A stretch of DNA of 64,000 nucleotides from the NCBI GenBank assembly GCA_963978905.1, contig OZ022260.1:7801725-7865724 (forward strand), in the 5' to 3' direction. The translations under genes were made by a program, and so were the position numbers. Shown here in pieces: positions 1 through 11,300 of this stretch (positions within the stretch are counted from its first letter, which is position 1; the number at the start of each line of letters is the position of its first letter). Under the pieces are notes generated by a model, which saw nothing but the letters and a program-made list of their open reading frames with translations, searched no databases and was not told the origin of the DNA. This DNA comes from Trichostrongylus colubriformis. Lineage: Eukaryota > Nematoda > Chromadorea > Rhabditida > Trichostrongylidae.

Positions 1-1476
1 ACGAGGAGGAAAGGTTGGTAGAGGACACGGTAATTTGGGCTGTTCAGGAGCGGGGGGTGGGGGGGGGGGGCGATGGGGCAATTTCGAGGTGGAAGGCGCG
101 TATGCAGTGGCTTGTAAAGTAGTCCAGCGCCGATGTCATTGTTCCACCTCAAAACTCAAAGCGAGCGCGTTTTGTGTATGGCCACCACGTATCACATCTT
201 CGCTCAGTTTCGATTGATACATCGCTGCCACCCCCTGGGACAACTTCCATTGCCAAAACCACCGGCGGGGGTCCTCACAGTCTCTCCTCCACTTCGATTT
301 CTTTTTTCTCCTGTGCCTCGGTGTTAGGTACCTCTGCATTCGACCATACACGTTCAACTAGGTCGATGGAATTAGCATATTCACTGCTATAATCTGCAAC
401 TCACGTATCCATAGGAGTGTGCACGGATTGCGTTTGCCAGAAACGTCTCCATTGTTGAGCGGTGTATTTGGCTCGTTTATAACAGGCGACTGCGCACACG
501 GTACAGATCACCGTTAAGCAGAAACATGGTACTGCGATAGTGATGATCAGTTCTAAATCAAGTAAATTCCTCAATTAGAATCAGAGTGTGGATAGACTGT
601 GCTCACCCGGGGTGCTTAGTTCCGGACTAGAGGATTGTTGTTTTGTCGAAGCGAGGCATGTCATACTCGATTCGGTGGAACTGTAGAGTGACTGCGTTTG
701 GCTACCGTAGATACCCACATCGCATATAGAGGGGTTGCTGTGGGCACAGGTTGAGAGCAATGCCTGTGCACATGCTAAAAACAATTATGTACGTTAATTA
801 AAAAAGAAATGGTAAGTAATAATGATGGATAGTGATTTTATTATAAAGATAAATTATTATATCAAATATCGCTGTACATGTATGCTCATTGCTTTATGGG
901 TTATGGATCATACATGTCTCTTATTGTTAGCGGGGTGGGGCGTTCACATGAACTTGCAGAATTAGCTTCCTAATCATTTCGTCTCCCATGTTCTCTCTAT
1001 AGCTTACTACTGCCTTGTATCGTCTCAATACGAAATCTCCAAAAAGCAAATTTGCTTCATCTTGACAATCACCCGCCCCTCGAAGATACGGCTAGGAATT
1101 GGGAAAAAACGAGAATTGCGAAGATATGTCCACTGTAAACGAGCGTTCGAGTTCAAAAAAGATAATCTGTAACGAAAGTCCCTTGGAAAGGTGCGCCTTG
1201 GGACCACTGTTGCGATCTAGCTACGCTGCCTATCATCTGATGAGCGAATCGTCGCGAGGGCGCAACAACGCTCGCGGCTCCCTGGTTCATCCCCTCGCCG
1301 TCTGTACACAACCCTCAGCGGTTCGTGGTGCAAATGGGGAGAAAAGTGAGAAGTGATAGAGGGTCTGTTTCTCGGATTTTTCACCAATCTGTTTTTCTTT
1401 CTCAACTGTTCCACTATTGAGCACCTCGATAATCACGGTACACAATTATTTCTTAATCGGCCAAAATTACCCTCAA
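1..1476. other. unassigned sequence
   Basis: I found no supported gene or repeat here. Short open frames on both strands lack convincing splice sites or protein character. A run of G occurs near position 60. The stretch ends at an inverted-repeat element at 1477. Confidence 0.4.
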
Positions 1477-1937
1477 AGACACCGGAAGGGGATAATTTTG
1501 GCTTACGGTAGAACAGACGTAGTGTGGGCGAGTCTAAGTAGCCGCCATTGCACAAACTCGCCAATTTGACGCCTTGGCATGGTGCCAAAAGGAGATGCTT
1601 CTATTATGAATCTGTTCCTTCCTTTTACTTTTTACTTTGTTCTTTCTTATATTGTTTCTAGATGTACTTACAAGAATGCTACTGTAGTTGGGAATGGCCA
1701 CTCCACTGCGCTTGGAGTCAGTTGCTACAACTAACGTTGGCCCGCGGCCCGTCTGCTACAGCGGACAACTCGGAAAGTCAGTGTGTTGGATGCGAATGGG
1801 ATGCGAATACACACCGCAGCCTCGCGCTTTTGAGTCCGGGTTCTTTCGCCTAGTATCGCTTCTAACCTTGAGTGTTCGTTACAAAATGCTCATTTCTTTG
1901 CATCTTCCTCTTGTTTCGAACCCCTTCCGGTTCCTCT
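1477..1937 (+). mobile_element. TTAA-type non-autonomous element, copy A
   Basis: The ends carry an inverted repeat built on ACCGGAAGGGG (left AGACACCGGAAGGGG; right end reads AGAGGAACCGGAAGGGG on the other strand). An inverted copy at 15167-15623 shares the whole body at roughly 80-85% identity by eye. The left flank here is TCAA, an eroded TTAA. No transposase is visible. TTAA specificity suggests a piggyBac-type mobiliser, but the end sequence does not prove it. Confidence 0.7.
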
Positions 1938-2350
1938 AATTTACCACCGATGCACCTTTGAAGGCCATACTGCATTTGCTGAAAGGGGTAGGAGTCCAGC
2001 TGATATAGCCATTGATAGGAGACCGTGGGAGGGGAGAAGTCAACGCGTTGCTACCAGTGTGGATATCAACTCTGACCCTTCTTCACTGAACTCGATGTGC
2101 CTCTGACTACCAACGGCTTTGTCTCCTTATTAGAGAAACAGCGCTGTCTACCACTTTCATTTTACGCTTTTTCAACAATGGGTGAACCAATGTGGACTGA
2201 TAGCCTGAACAGAACTCTGATGCATTGGATCCGGGAGGCTCTTTAGAAACATCGCAGTATTCGCTGTTGTTACAGCACTTATTGCTTTGTGGAAAAAAGT
2301 TGCAGCTAGTTTCAGTGACGGCATCTCAAATGAAGCTGACCTCTTCTCAC
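1938..2350. other. unassigned sequence beside the MSP pseudogene
   Basis: Nothing clearly supported. The part next to 2351 should correspond to the intron and second exon of the MSP pseudogene read on the minus strand. The intron start is recognisable, but the second exon is too diverged for me to align with confidence. Confidence 0.4.
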
Positions 2351-2790
2351 CTCCGTAGTGGAGCACGGGTGTATATCGTTAGGACAGAAACGTCGCGTGG
2401 CCGTGTTCGGCACGCGACGGGATGGTGCGAGCTATGCGCGCCGTATTGGATGGGTCTTGAAGCGATGACAGTGCTCTATGCCTCATTCTATGCGTAATCG
2501 CTTCAGGACTCAACTAATACGGCGCGCATAGCTCGCACCATCCCATCGCGTGCCGAACACGGTCACGCGACGTTTCTGTCCTAACGATATACACCCGTGG
2601 AGCACATCACTGGACTAACCATAAGCGTTGCCTCATTCGAGACGAGTACACCAAAGGATCAATGTCCAATCAATATGGCGGCCAGATGCATTGATGATCT
2701 TGTTGTGGTAGGTGTGCTTGTCGTATGGTACCTTGAAGACGATTCTGGAGCTGGGCTAAGCGTTGATATCCCAGAGGGAACTGAAGCCGC
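2351..2790 (-). pseudogene. major sperm protein pseudogene, exon 1, split by a transposon
   Basis: On the minus strand this aligns by eye with exon 1 of the intact MSP gene at 3093. Matching pieces include the segment coding [19 protein letters not shown] and the end of the exon, which runs straight into GTGAG at 2350-2346 just as in the intact gene. It is clearly dead: the ATG equivalent near 2790 reads GCG, there are in-frame stops, and a block in the middle (around the [11 protein letters not shown] region) is deleted. A 230-bp palindromic element (2367-2596) with one copy of its 9-bp target duplication interrupts the last 25 or so coding bases. It is transcribed away from the intact gene, with about 300 bp between the two start positions, so this is a head-to-head MSP pair, an arrangement expected from the clustered MSP families of nematodes. 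Confidence 0.85.
2367..2596. mobile_element. Mutator-type palindromic element with 9-bp target duplication
   Basis: Almost the whole 230 bp is an inverted repeat: arms of about 100 bp begin GGGTGTATATCGTTAGGACA and flank a short unpaired centre near 2465-2500. The flanks are identical 9-mers, GTGGAGCAC at 2358-2366 and 2597-2605. A 9-bp duplication is the hallmark of Mutator-like elements. Arms and flanks are nearly perfect, so insertion is recent relative to decay of the MSP pseudogene it interrupts. It has no coding capacity. Confidence 0.88.
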
Positions 2791-3092
2791 TCACAATCTT
2801 GACCTTCCTGAGTGACACTTGGCCAAAGTAAACACGTGATTTACATAAACTAGCATTGTCTTGTCCCGAAGCCTCATGTTGATAGATTAGGTTCCAATTA
2901 ATCATTTGAATCAAGAAGAGAGGAGTCCATTGCAGTGAGGTGTTTTTTTGGTCGACCGCTAAAATTCACTGAGCTTTTCTAGTGAGAGAACTGACTCGAT
3001 GATGTTTTCCAGTGATATGATGATAGCGGTAATTAGCATACTTACTGGAAAGTATAAAAGCCCTGAAAGTAGGGGTTAGTAGCAGAACCAGA
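2791..3092. promoter_or_regulatory. intergenic region between head-to-head MSP copies; MSP promoter
   Basis: The intact gene has a TATA motif (TATAAAA, 3053-3059) about 35 bp before its ATG, and a WGATAR match TGATAG at 3021-3026. GATA-type sites are known in nematode MSP promoters and bind the germline factor ELT-1; use here is inferred. I see no TATA motif on the pseudogene side. Confidence 0.55.
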
Positions 3093-3525
3093 ATGTCAAC
3101 CGTTCCTCCTGGCGACATCGTGACCCAGCCGGGCCAGAAGATCGTCTTCAACGCGCCGTACGACGACAAGCACACCTACCACATCAAGATCATCAACTCT
3201 TCCGGCCGACGTATTGGATGGGCTATCAAGACCACCAACATGAGAAGACTTGGAGTCGATCCTGCATGTGGTGTGCTCGACCCTAAGGAGCAGACCCTTA
3301 TGGCTGTCTCCTGCGACGTGTTTGACTACGGACGTGAGGTGAGATGAGCGTCTCTCAACCAGCCGTCAGTGAATCAAGCGTTCTTTCCAGGACACCAACA
3401 ACGACCGTATCACCGTCGAATGGTGCAACACTCCTGACGGAGCTGCCAAGCAGTTCCGACGTGAATGGTTCCAGGGAGATGGTATGGTCCGAAGAAAGAA
3501 CCTACCCATCGAATACAATCCCTGA
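3093..3525 (+). CDS. major sperm protein (MSP), two exons
   Basis: Exon 1 is 3093-3338, a 52-bp intron runs 3339-3390 (GTGAG start, TTCCAG end), and exon 2 is 3391-3525. Joined, they encode 126 residues, the normal length for MSP. The protein starts MSTVPPGDI, contains the immunoglobulin-like beta-sandwich core ([31 protein letters not shown]) and ends [13 protein letters not shown], all family hallmarks. MSP is the cytoskeletal protein that drives crawling of amoeboid nematode sperm by filament assembly, and released MSP signals oocyte maturation. A TATA box and GATA site lie upstream and a poly(A) signal follows 22 bases after the stop. All residues I can check look intact. [11 protein letters not shown] replaces the more usual DAFAFGQE-type stretch and WCNTP the usual WTNTP, so it is a diverged paralogue, still probably functional. 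Confidence 0.97.
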
Positions 3526-3546
3526 AATCCCTGAAAACGCCCCTTT

Positions 3547-3552
3547 AATAAA
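3547..3552 (+). terminator. MSP poly(A) signal
   Basis: AATAAA lies 22 bp after the MSP stop. It directly abuts the stop codon (3553-3555, read on the minus strand) of the convergent open frame, and the same stretch read on the minus strand gives ATTAAA at 3549-3544, a common variant signal. The two genes may therefore share a bidirectional 3' end. Confidence 0.75.
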
Positions 3553-3924
3553 TTAGTTTGGCTCTGTGTTCTTCACAATGTGCGTACCTTTCTCTGTGGC
3601 ATCATCAGAGAGGAACATGTATTTGACGACGTAGCCGAGGTTGTCTGTGAGTTGTTGTGTGATCGACTGGGCGTCGATTCGAAGTTGCTCGCTTTGACAG
3701 AGTTCCTCGCAAGGAATGTTGGTAAAAACGAATATTGCTCCAGCTTCGGACTGCATTGGGTGGTCTTCGGCGCATGAGTACTGAAAAATAAGGATTGAGG
3801 CTTGAGGTACTGACCCATCGATACCGAAGAAGTCCATATAGTACAGTTCCACGTTGTGATAGGGGCAGTACTGAGCGCTATCGGAGTACAAAGTATATTC
3901 CCTTGCTGAGCATCTGCAGTCCAT
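3553..3924 (-). CDS. uncharacterised small protein, or last exon of one
   Basis: An open frame of 123 codons converges on the MSP gene. I do not recognise the family. It has six cysteines, acidic character and a C-terminal half with steady codon use (IFVFTNIPCEELCQSEQLRIDAQ, then LSDDATEKGTHIV), which looks like real protein. The visible ATG lies inside the terminal repeat of a foldback element at 3918-4083, so the native coding sequence probably begins upstream of that insertion, or at a splice acceptor (CTGCAG, about 3912-3917). A stretch near 3782-3815 resembles a very short intron (GTCAGT to TTTCAG) but removing it breaks the frame, so I keep it as coding. No signal peptide is evident in the part present. 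Confidence 0.5.
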   Translation of the reverse strand: MDCRCSAREYTLYSDSAQYCPYHNVELYYMDFFGIDGSVPQASILIFQYSCAEDHPMQSEAGAIFVFTNIPCEELCQSEQLRIDAQSITQQLTDNLGYVVKYMFLSDDATEKGTHIVKNTEPN

Positions 3925-4083
3925 TTCAGAAAAACTGATTGGGCATGTCCTACGGACTTGTAACGTGTATCAAACTCTCTCAGTTCTCTCACCCTGCCAC
4001 ACACTCTCTCGCCACGTACTTTCACTCTCGCCATTCACCCAAGTCCGTGGGACACGCCCAATCAGTGTTTTCGAAATGGACTA
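3918..4083. mobile_element. short foldback element next to the small gene
   Basis: Inverted arms of about 40 bp (AGTCCATTT ... CTGATTGGGC ... GTCCTACGGACTTG against its complement at 4041-4083) enclose an 80-bp centre. No coding capacity. No clear target duplication. Confidence 0.75.
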
Positions 4084-4269
4084 TAGTGTTCAAGCTGTTG
4101 GGTGTCGATAATCAATCATTTTCTACTACATATCGCACCGTTGAGAAGCCCATTTTGTGAAGGTTCAGGTGATTCAGCGGTCGATGCCCCTCGTATCGAG
4201 AACAATATGATTGTATGAGGAATGAAATGTGTTTATCCACTAATTTAACACTTTGGCTGGAGTGGTCAC

Positions 4270-5345
4270 TATAGGGGGTATGGATAGCTCAGGGATCGAT
4301 AATTTTGTGCGCGATTGCGTCAAGTGATAATAATTTGTCCACTTGCTGAGCATGTAATTCCTACTATTGGTGGTAGATCCATATTCCAGTTATCGATGCT
4401 TATCGTTTTCGTAAACATGCATCATTTTTTGGGATAGCGGTCTATTGTTGCTAGCACCGCATGAAATAATGAATCACTTGTTCTGCTACCACAGATGCAG
4501 ATCGCATTTCGATCGTCCATGTAGATCGCAATATCAAGAGATGCGCACCATTATTTGGTACGCTAGTCAATTTAGCGGTCGATACACTGGCAGCTGTTAT
4601 CATAACATAAAATATGTTCATTCTATGGCATTGAGCATCAGACGCGTTTTCCATGGCCGTCGTACTGTAAAAGTGAGCGGTGTACCGGATTTTATCCAAT
4701 CCACTTCCTAACGGCTCTTATCAGCTTCCGTGTGAGCAGTTAAAGTCAGTTTCGATAAATCAACATTAAAGTCCCCGCACTCCATTGTACTTCTGAGTGT
4801 GAGCATCCCAATGACAGCAGGAATAGAGAAACGGTCTTGGTGAAATTTGACCCTCAAAGCTCGTCAGGATTGCCACATTTGCCTTTTAATGCTCCTTTTC
4901 AACCGTTATCAGCTTGGATCATCCACCATTAATTAATGCCTTCGTCCTATCCTTCAAGATACCAGTGAGTGTCACCGCCCTAGGATCAACGTGACAGGCG
5001 GAACAAATTTGGTGAAATTTGCTCTTTGACGCTCCTTATCAGGTATTGCCAATCGTTATTTTATTAATTCGAACCACCCACTATCAATGTCCTTGTCCCA
5101 CCCTGCCAAACATCTATGGGTGTCAGCGCTTTGGGATCGAGGAGAAAGACGAAACAAATTTGACGACAATGGCCTTTTGACTTTCTTTATCGAATCTTAT
5201 CAACCGTTATCAATTTGTATCACTCACTATGAGTGTGCTCGTCCCCCTGCTCAACACCTATGAGTGTCAGTGCACTTGCGGACGGACAGACATACCTACC
5301 GACATACGAGCCGACACACAAAGTTAGTGATTAATATAGCAGAGG
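4270..5345 (-). mobile_element. decayed Helitron, same family as 7490-12354
   Basis: The order of motifs matches the intact copies: the segment with CACTTGCTGAGCAT, the 'gcggtcgatac' segment, then four or five diverged 146-bp units (each with CCTTATCA..ATC..TATCAACC and a CACCTATGAGTGTCAG-like motif), then a run of ACAGACATAC. Both ends are eroded and the palindromic terminus is missing. Confidence 0.65.
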
Positions 5346-5569
5346 GATTCTGATTTTCATAGAGTGAGTGGATAACTTAATAGCGCCATCTTCTACCCCT
5401 ACACTTGCCGGTTGCGTAGCCCTATATCGAATTTTCGCGCGGCGAATTTCTTAGTGTGCGATTGCGTACATTGCATACAATCTCTCTGACGTTTACGCCC
5501 GAATTAACTGTTTCCTGACTAAGATTGTCATAATGTCATGTTATTGCTTCTTTTACTTTTATGCTACTT

Positions 5570-5765
5570 TTTTGTCCTTCGAGGGTACAAAAATTATTGT
5601 TTTCGGACAGTGATGAGGTAAACAGCTGTGTCTTTGAAGGATCTCCATGGCACCAGCCCACTGCGTTCTGAGCGGAACTGCAACCCACCACGACAAGTCG
5701 TGCTGATGGCACCGCGAGTGCGACACAGCAAAGCGAAAATCCAACACAAGGCCACTTACCCACAC
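5570..5765. mobile_element. half of a Mutator-type foldback element
   Basis: The block with CAGCCCACTGCGTTCTGAGCGG and then GGCACCGCGAGTGCGAC matches the right half of the element at 7120-7387 and, inverted, 30525-30770. The left half is absent. Confidence 0.6.
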
Positions 5766-5954
5766 TTGCTTAGTGTTTCTCTACCATCCCTATGTCAATG
5801 TTCCACAGGGTCGTCAGATTATATCTTATCAACCATCCTGATGAATGAGCATGAGGCGTTGTGCGAATTTGTTGCAGCGCATTTTTTATTGCTTGTCGTC
5901 ACATTTTATCACTTCGTACCCCATCTTATCGCTCATGATGTGAGTAAGTGGTAG

Positions 5955-6128
5955 TACCGCTTTCATACTTTGTGCCGGGAAGGCGTGGCCGCGTTCACGG
6001 GGAGCGAGGCAGGGTGGCATAGGAGAGGTGCAGAGACGACGCAGGCAACGAGACACTGTGGCACAGGCGGAGACGCAGAGACATGTAACCACGCTCTGCC
6101 GCCGTCGCCACAAAGTACAAACGCGGCC
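5955..6128. mobile_element. Harbinger-like MITE
   Basis: Left end CCGCTTTCATACTTTGTGCC and right end CACAAAGTACAAACGCGGCC form an imperfect terminal repeat. The body matches, in inverted orientation, the element at 61929-62099 (shared motif with GACGACG(C/T)AGGCAACGAGAC). Related ends occur on the 85-bp element at 45046-45130, which is flanked by TAA on both sides, as expected for PIF/Harbinger elements. Confidence 0.65.
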
Positions 6129-7110
6129 TATTGTAAGTGAAAATGTTCTTTTGTTACTGAAAGTTACCATGTTGGAAGAGTTTAACAACTTACCACTTGT
6201 TCAAGTAGTTGTTCAAGCTGATCACCAGACGGACTGTTGGGTGATACGTATGTACCAGGCACGGTCAGATTCGCAATAAGAGTTTGCTCCTGACTTGATA
6301 GTATCTTCAATGATTGCATTCACTTTAGTAAAAATGATAATATCGATTGAAATAAAAGGAAAATCACTGATCAAAATGTCCACCGAACCAAGCATCTGTT
6401 CACAAGGCAACTGTATTTCAAGAGTAAGGGATACGATTGTGTGGCTTTTCGCAAGGGGGGAAATCACTGATAATGACATTTTGATAGAGTACGCAATGCG
6501 TGGCACGATTGCGTTGAAGCGCGACTCATGGTGACTTCAAAATACTCTAAAATTGCTGCGCACCGCCTCTGTGTCATCGCTCCGCCCCCAGATGGACGTG
6601 TCATATAGTGCATATAGCAACTTAACACCTATACAACCAGAACCGGCATATGGGCTAGGGGTTTCACATCTGTGACCTGTCATTATTGGCCGTTTATCTA
6701 CAAGAAGCTTGCCGATCTTATAGTGAACGATTTGTATCACCCTTGGTAAGAGTACGAAGCTAACCCAGTGCCTGGGGCTTGATTCAAAGATCGGCAAGGG
6801 TGCTACGGCGTCCCATCCACTGTTATCAATAATGATTTTTCATAGGAAAGCAAATGAAAGACCAAAGGATCCAGCTGTTTCCGAGATTGATTTTTCAAAC
6901 AAATGCGCATTAATAGATGAAACCTTTGCCATAGGACAATTCGCGTTGACTGCGATGCGTTCTGGATCGAAAATCTGCAACGTACTTCTACTGTCGCAGT
7001 TTTTCAACACCTGAAAGAAACTATTATTTTCTACGGTGGAGCATACATCTTAAAAAGAAAAAAACAACATAAGTACAAACCTATTCTTAGTTTTGCAGTT
7101 AACTTAACAG
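6129..7110. other. unassigned sequence
   Basis: Several short open frames on both strands (for example minus 6222-6506 and plus 6295-6534) but no splice context, family motif or repeat that I can support. Confidence 0.35.
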
Positions 7111-7119
7111 CAAAATTCT

Positions 7120-7387
7120 GGTGTGTGCACTTATGACAGAAAATCGCGCGGCCGCCGGCGGCGAGCGGCACGGCGAGTGCATGTTGTCTGTGGTTTTCTC
7201 TGTTGAAACAGCGAAAACCACAACATTTAGGAACTTCCGAAGCTTCCAACCTGCAATCTTCGAAGATTGCTCACGATATCAGCCCACTGCATACTGAGCG
7301 GAACTGCAATCGACTTTGGCGAAGTCGTACTTATGGCGCCGCGAGTGCGACGCCGAGAAGCGACTTTTTGACATAAGTGCACACACC
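7120..7387. mobile_element. Mutator-type foldback element
   Basis: Ends GGTGTGTGCACTTATGACAG and its inverse (GACATAAGTGCACACACC). Inner arms include GCGGCGAGCGGCACGGCGAG and GGCGCCGCGAGTGCGACGCC. The flanks CAAAATTCT and CAAATTTCA could be a decayed 9-bp duplication. Family members with clean duplications are at 29187-29470 and 38760-38977. Confidence 0.75.
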
Positions 7388-7489
7388 CCAAATTTCATCC
7401 ATCCCTATATCCACAACATGACCTTGTGGTTCTCCTTGCCTGAGCAATTCTAGCGTTGCTTTCAGAATCTCGATGTACTTATTATTCTA

Positions 7490-7756
7490 CCAGTTGGCTG
7501 GCGCACACTTCTGCGCGCAATTCATGGCGATGCTGTGCAAAATGGGTTTGATAGGCCCGACCACAGTTGTGTATGGAATCGAGCGGGAATGTCCTTTCCT
7601 CTACTTACAGCTGAGCTATTGAATTGGAAAAAAGCATAGAATATGGCGTGATAATAAAGCATTTTGGTGTCAACATACTTCACTCGCTTTGCAACGAATC
7701 CATTTTGCACGTCACCGACATGAATCGCGCGCAGTAGTGTGCGCCAGCCAACTGGT
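7490..7756. repeat. terminal palindrome of the Helitron family
   Basis: The first 60 or so bases (CCAGTTGGCTGGCGCACAC...) recur inverted at the other side of this 267-bp block, ending ...GTGTGCGCCAGCCAACTGG. The same palindrome marks the 3' end of the copies at 13059, 18411 and 59573. Both arms resemble a Helitron 3' terminus, one facing outwards and one inwards. Confidence 0.85.
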
Positions 7757-8389
7757 TTACGTCTTCATTTGAGTTTGGATAGTTTAGAGGTAGATAGTTT
7801 TGTATTCGATTGCATCGATGGTAACAAACGTTCACTTGCTGAGCATCCAATTCCTACACATTAATGGTATAATGGTAGATCTATATCTTGATTATCGTTG
7901 TTCATTGTCTTCGTAAACATGCTTCACTACTTGCAATTTTACATAGTCTAGCAGTCGATACCTAGTGTTACTGCCAATACCGAATTAAAATGATTCCGAG
8001 TGAGCCGCTCGCTTCGCTATCACAAATATAGGTTGTATCATGATTATCAATGTAGATCGCAGTATCAAGCGTCATGCACCACTATTTGAAACGCTAAGCA
8101 ATTCAGCGGTGGATACATCGGTCAGTGATATCAGAACCCAAACAAAATATGTTCACCCAATGGCACTGAGCGTCAGATGCTTTTGCTAAAACGGTCGTCT
8201 AGTAATAGCAAATGATGTAGAGGATTTCATCCTGTCCAGTCCCTAGTGGCTCCTATCAGCCACTGTAAGCCGCCATCAGTTTCACTGAGGCCCTGTACCC
8301 AACAATACCATTGAGGTCCCCGTACCCTACAATACCCATGTGAACATTTAACTGTTAGCCGCAAAAGCGATTCGGCTTTGGTGACATTT

Positions 8390-11300
8390 CCCTTCTCACA
8401 GCCCCTATCGAATGTTATCAACCATTATCACTTCGGATCACCCACTATCAATGTTCCCGCCAACCTTGCTGAACACCCATGAGTGACAGCGGTGACATTT
8501 GTCTACCCACAATCATTATCAAATCTTATCAACTATTATCGATTTGGATCACCTGCCATTGAAGTTCCTGGCCCACCCTGCTAAACATCTATGAGTGTTA
8601 GCGCCCTAGGATCAATGCGAAAAGCGAAACGAATTCGACGACTCCAGCCATTTCACGCTCCTTATCGTATCTCATCAACCGTTATCAGTGCGGGTCACCC
8701 ACCACTGATGTCCCTGTCCCACCCTGCTAAACACCTATGATTGTCAGCGCTTTCGGATCAGTGCGAAAGGCGAAACGAATTTGACGACGTTTGTTTTCTC
8801 ATACTCCATAACGAATCTTATCAACCATTATCACTTTGAATCACTAACACTAAAAGTTCCCGCCCCATCCCGCAAAACACCTATGAGTGTCAGCGCTCTG
8901 GGATCAACCTGAAATGCGAAACGGACTCGTCGACTCTAGCCATTTCACGCTCCTTATCGTATCTTATCAACACTTATCAATGCGGGTCATCCACCATCAA
9001 TGTTCCCGCCCAATCCCGCAAAACACCTATGAGTGTCAACGTACTGGGATCAACCCGAAAGGCGAAACGGATTCGTCGACTCTAGCCATTTCACGCTCCT
9101 TGTCGTATCTTATCAACAGTTATCAATGCGGGTCACCCACCATTAATGTTCCCGCCCAATCCCGCAAAACACCTATGAGTGTCAGCGTACTGGGATCAAC
9201 CCGAAAGGCGAAACGGATTCATCGACTTTAGCCATTTCACGCTCCTTATCGTATCTTATCAACAGTTATCAATGCGGGTCACACACCATTGATGTTCCCG
9301 CCCCATCCCGCAAAACACCTATGAGTGTCAGCGTTCTGGGATCAATCCGAAAGGCGAAACGGATTCGTCGACTCTAGCCATTTCACGCTCCTTATCGTAT
9401 CTTATCAACAGTTATCAATGCGGGTCACCCACCATTAATGTTCCCGCCCAATCCCGCAAAACACCAATGAGTGTCAGCGTACTGGGATCAACCCGAAAGG
9501 CGAAACGGATTCATCGACTTTAGCCATTTCACGCTCCTTATCGTATCTTATCAACAGTTATCAATGCGGGTCACCCACCATTAATGTTCCCGCCCAATCC
9601 CGCAAAACACCTATGAGTGTCAGCGTACTGGGATCAACCCGAAAGGCGAAACGGATTCATCGACTTTAGCCATTTCACGCTCCTTATCGTATCTTATCAA
9701 CAGTTATCAATGCGGGTCACACACCATTGATGTTCCCGCCCCATCCCGCAAAACACCTATGAGTGTCAGCGTTCTGGGATCAATCCGAAAGGCGAAACGG
9801 ATTCGTCGACTCTAGCCATTTCACGCTCCTTATCGTATCTTATTAACACTTATCAATGCGGGTCATCCACCATCAATGTTCCCGCCCAATCCCGCAAAAC
9901 ACCTATGAGTGTCAGCGTTCTGGGATCAACCTGAAATGCGAAACGCATTCGTCGACTCTAGCCATTTCACGCTCCTTATCGTATCTTATCAACAGTTATC
10001 AATGCGGGTCACCCACCATTAATGTTCCCGCCCAATCCCGCAAAACACCTATGAGTGTCAACGTACTGGGATCAACCCGAAAGGCGAAACGGATTCATCG
10101 ACTCTAGCCATTTCACGCTCCTTATCGTATCTTATCAACAGTTATCAATGCGGGTCACCCACCATTAATGTTCCCGCCCAATCCCGCAAAACACCTATGA
10201 GTGTCAGCGTACTGGGATCAACCCGAAAGGCGAAACGGATTCATCGACTCTAGCCATTTCACGCTCCTTATCGTATCTTATCAACACTTATCAATGCGGG
10301 TCATCCACCATCAATGTTCCCGCCCAATCCCGCAAAACACCTATGAGTGTCAACGTACTGGGATCAACCCGAAAGGCGAAACGGATTCATCGACTCTAGC
10401 CATTTCACGCTCCTTATCGTATCGTATCAACAGTTATCAATGCGGGTCACACACCATTAATGTTCCCGCCCCATCCCGCAAAACACCTATGAGTGTCAGC
10501 GTTCTGGGATCAACCCGAAAGGCGAAATGGATTCATCGACTCTAGCCATTTCACGCTCCTTGTCGTATCTTATCAACAGTTATCAATGCGGGTCACCCAC
10601 CATTAATGTTCCCGCCCAATCCCGCAAAACACCTATGAGTGTCAGCGTACTGGGATCAACCCGAAAGGCGAAACGGATTCATCGACTTTAGCCATTTCAC
10701 GCTCCTTATCGTATCTTATCAACAGTTATCAATGCGGGTCACACACCATTGATGTTCCCGCCCCATCCCGCAAAACACCTATGAGTGTCAGCGTTCTGGG
10801 ATCAATCCGAAAGGCGAAACGGATTCGTCGACTCTAGCCATTTCACGCTCCTTATCGTATCTTATCAACAGTTATCAATGCGGGTCACCCACCATTAATG
10901 TTCCCGCCCAATCCCGCAAAACACCAATGAGTGTCAGCGTACTGGGATCAACCCGAAAGGCGAAACGGATTCACCGACTCTAGCCATTTCACGCTCCTTA
11001 TCGTATCTTATTAACACTTATCAATGCGGGTCATCCACCATCAATGTTCCCGCCCAATCCCGCAAAACACCTATGAGTGTCAGCGTTCTGGGATCAACCT
11101 GAAATGCGAAACGCATTCGTCGACTCTAGCCATTTCACGCTCCTTATCGTATCTTATCAACAGTTATCAATGCGGGTCACCCACCATTAATGTTCCCGCC
11201 CAATCCCGCAAAACACCTATGAGTGTCAACGTACTGGGATCAACCCGAAAGGCGAAACGGATTCATCGACTCTAGCCATTTCACGCTCCTTATCGTATCT

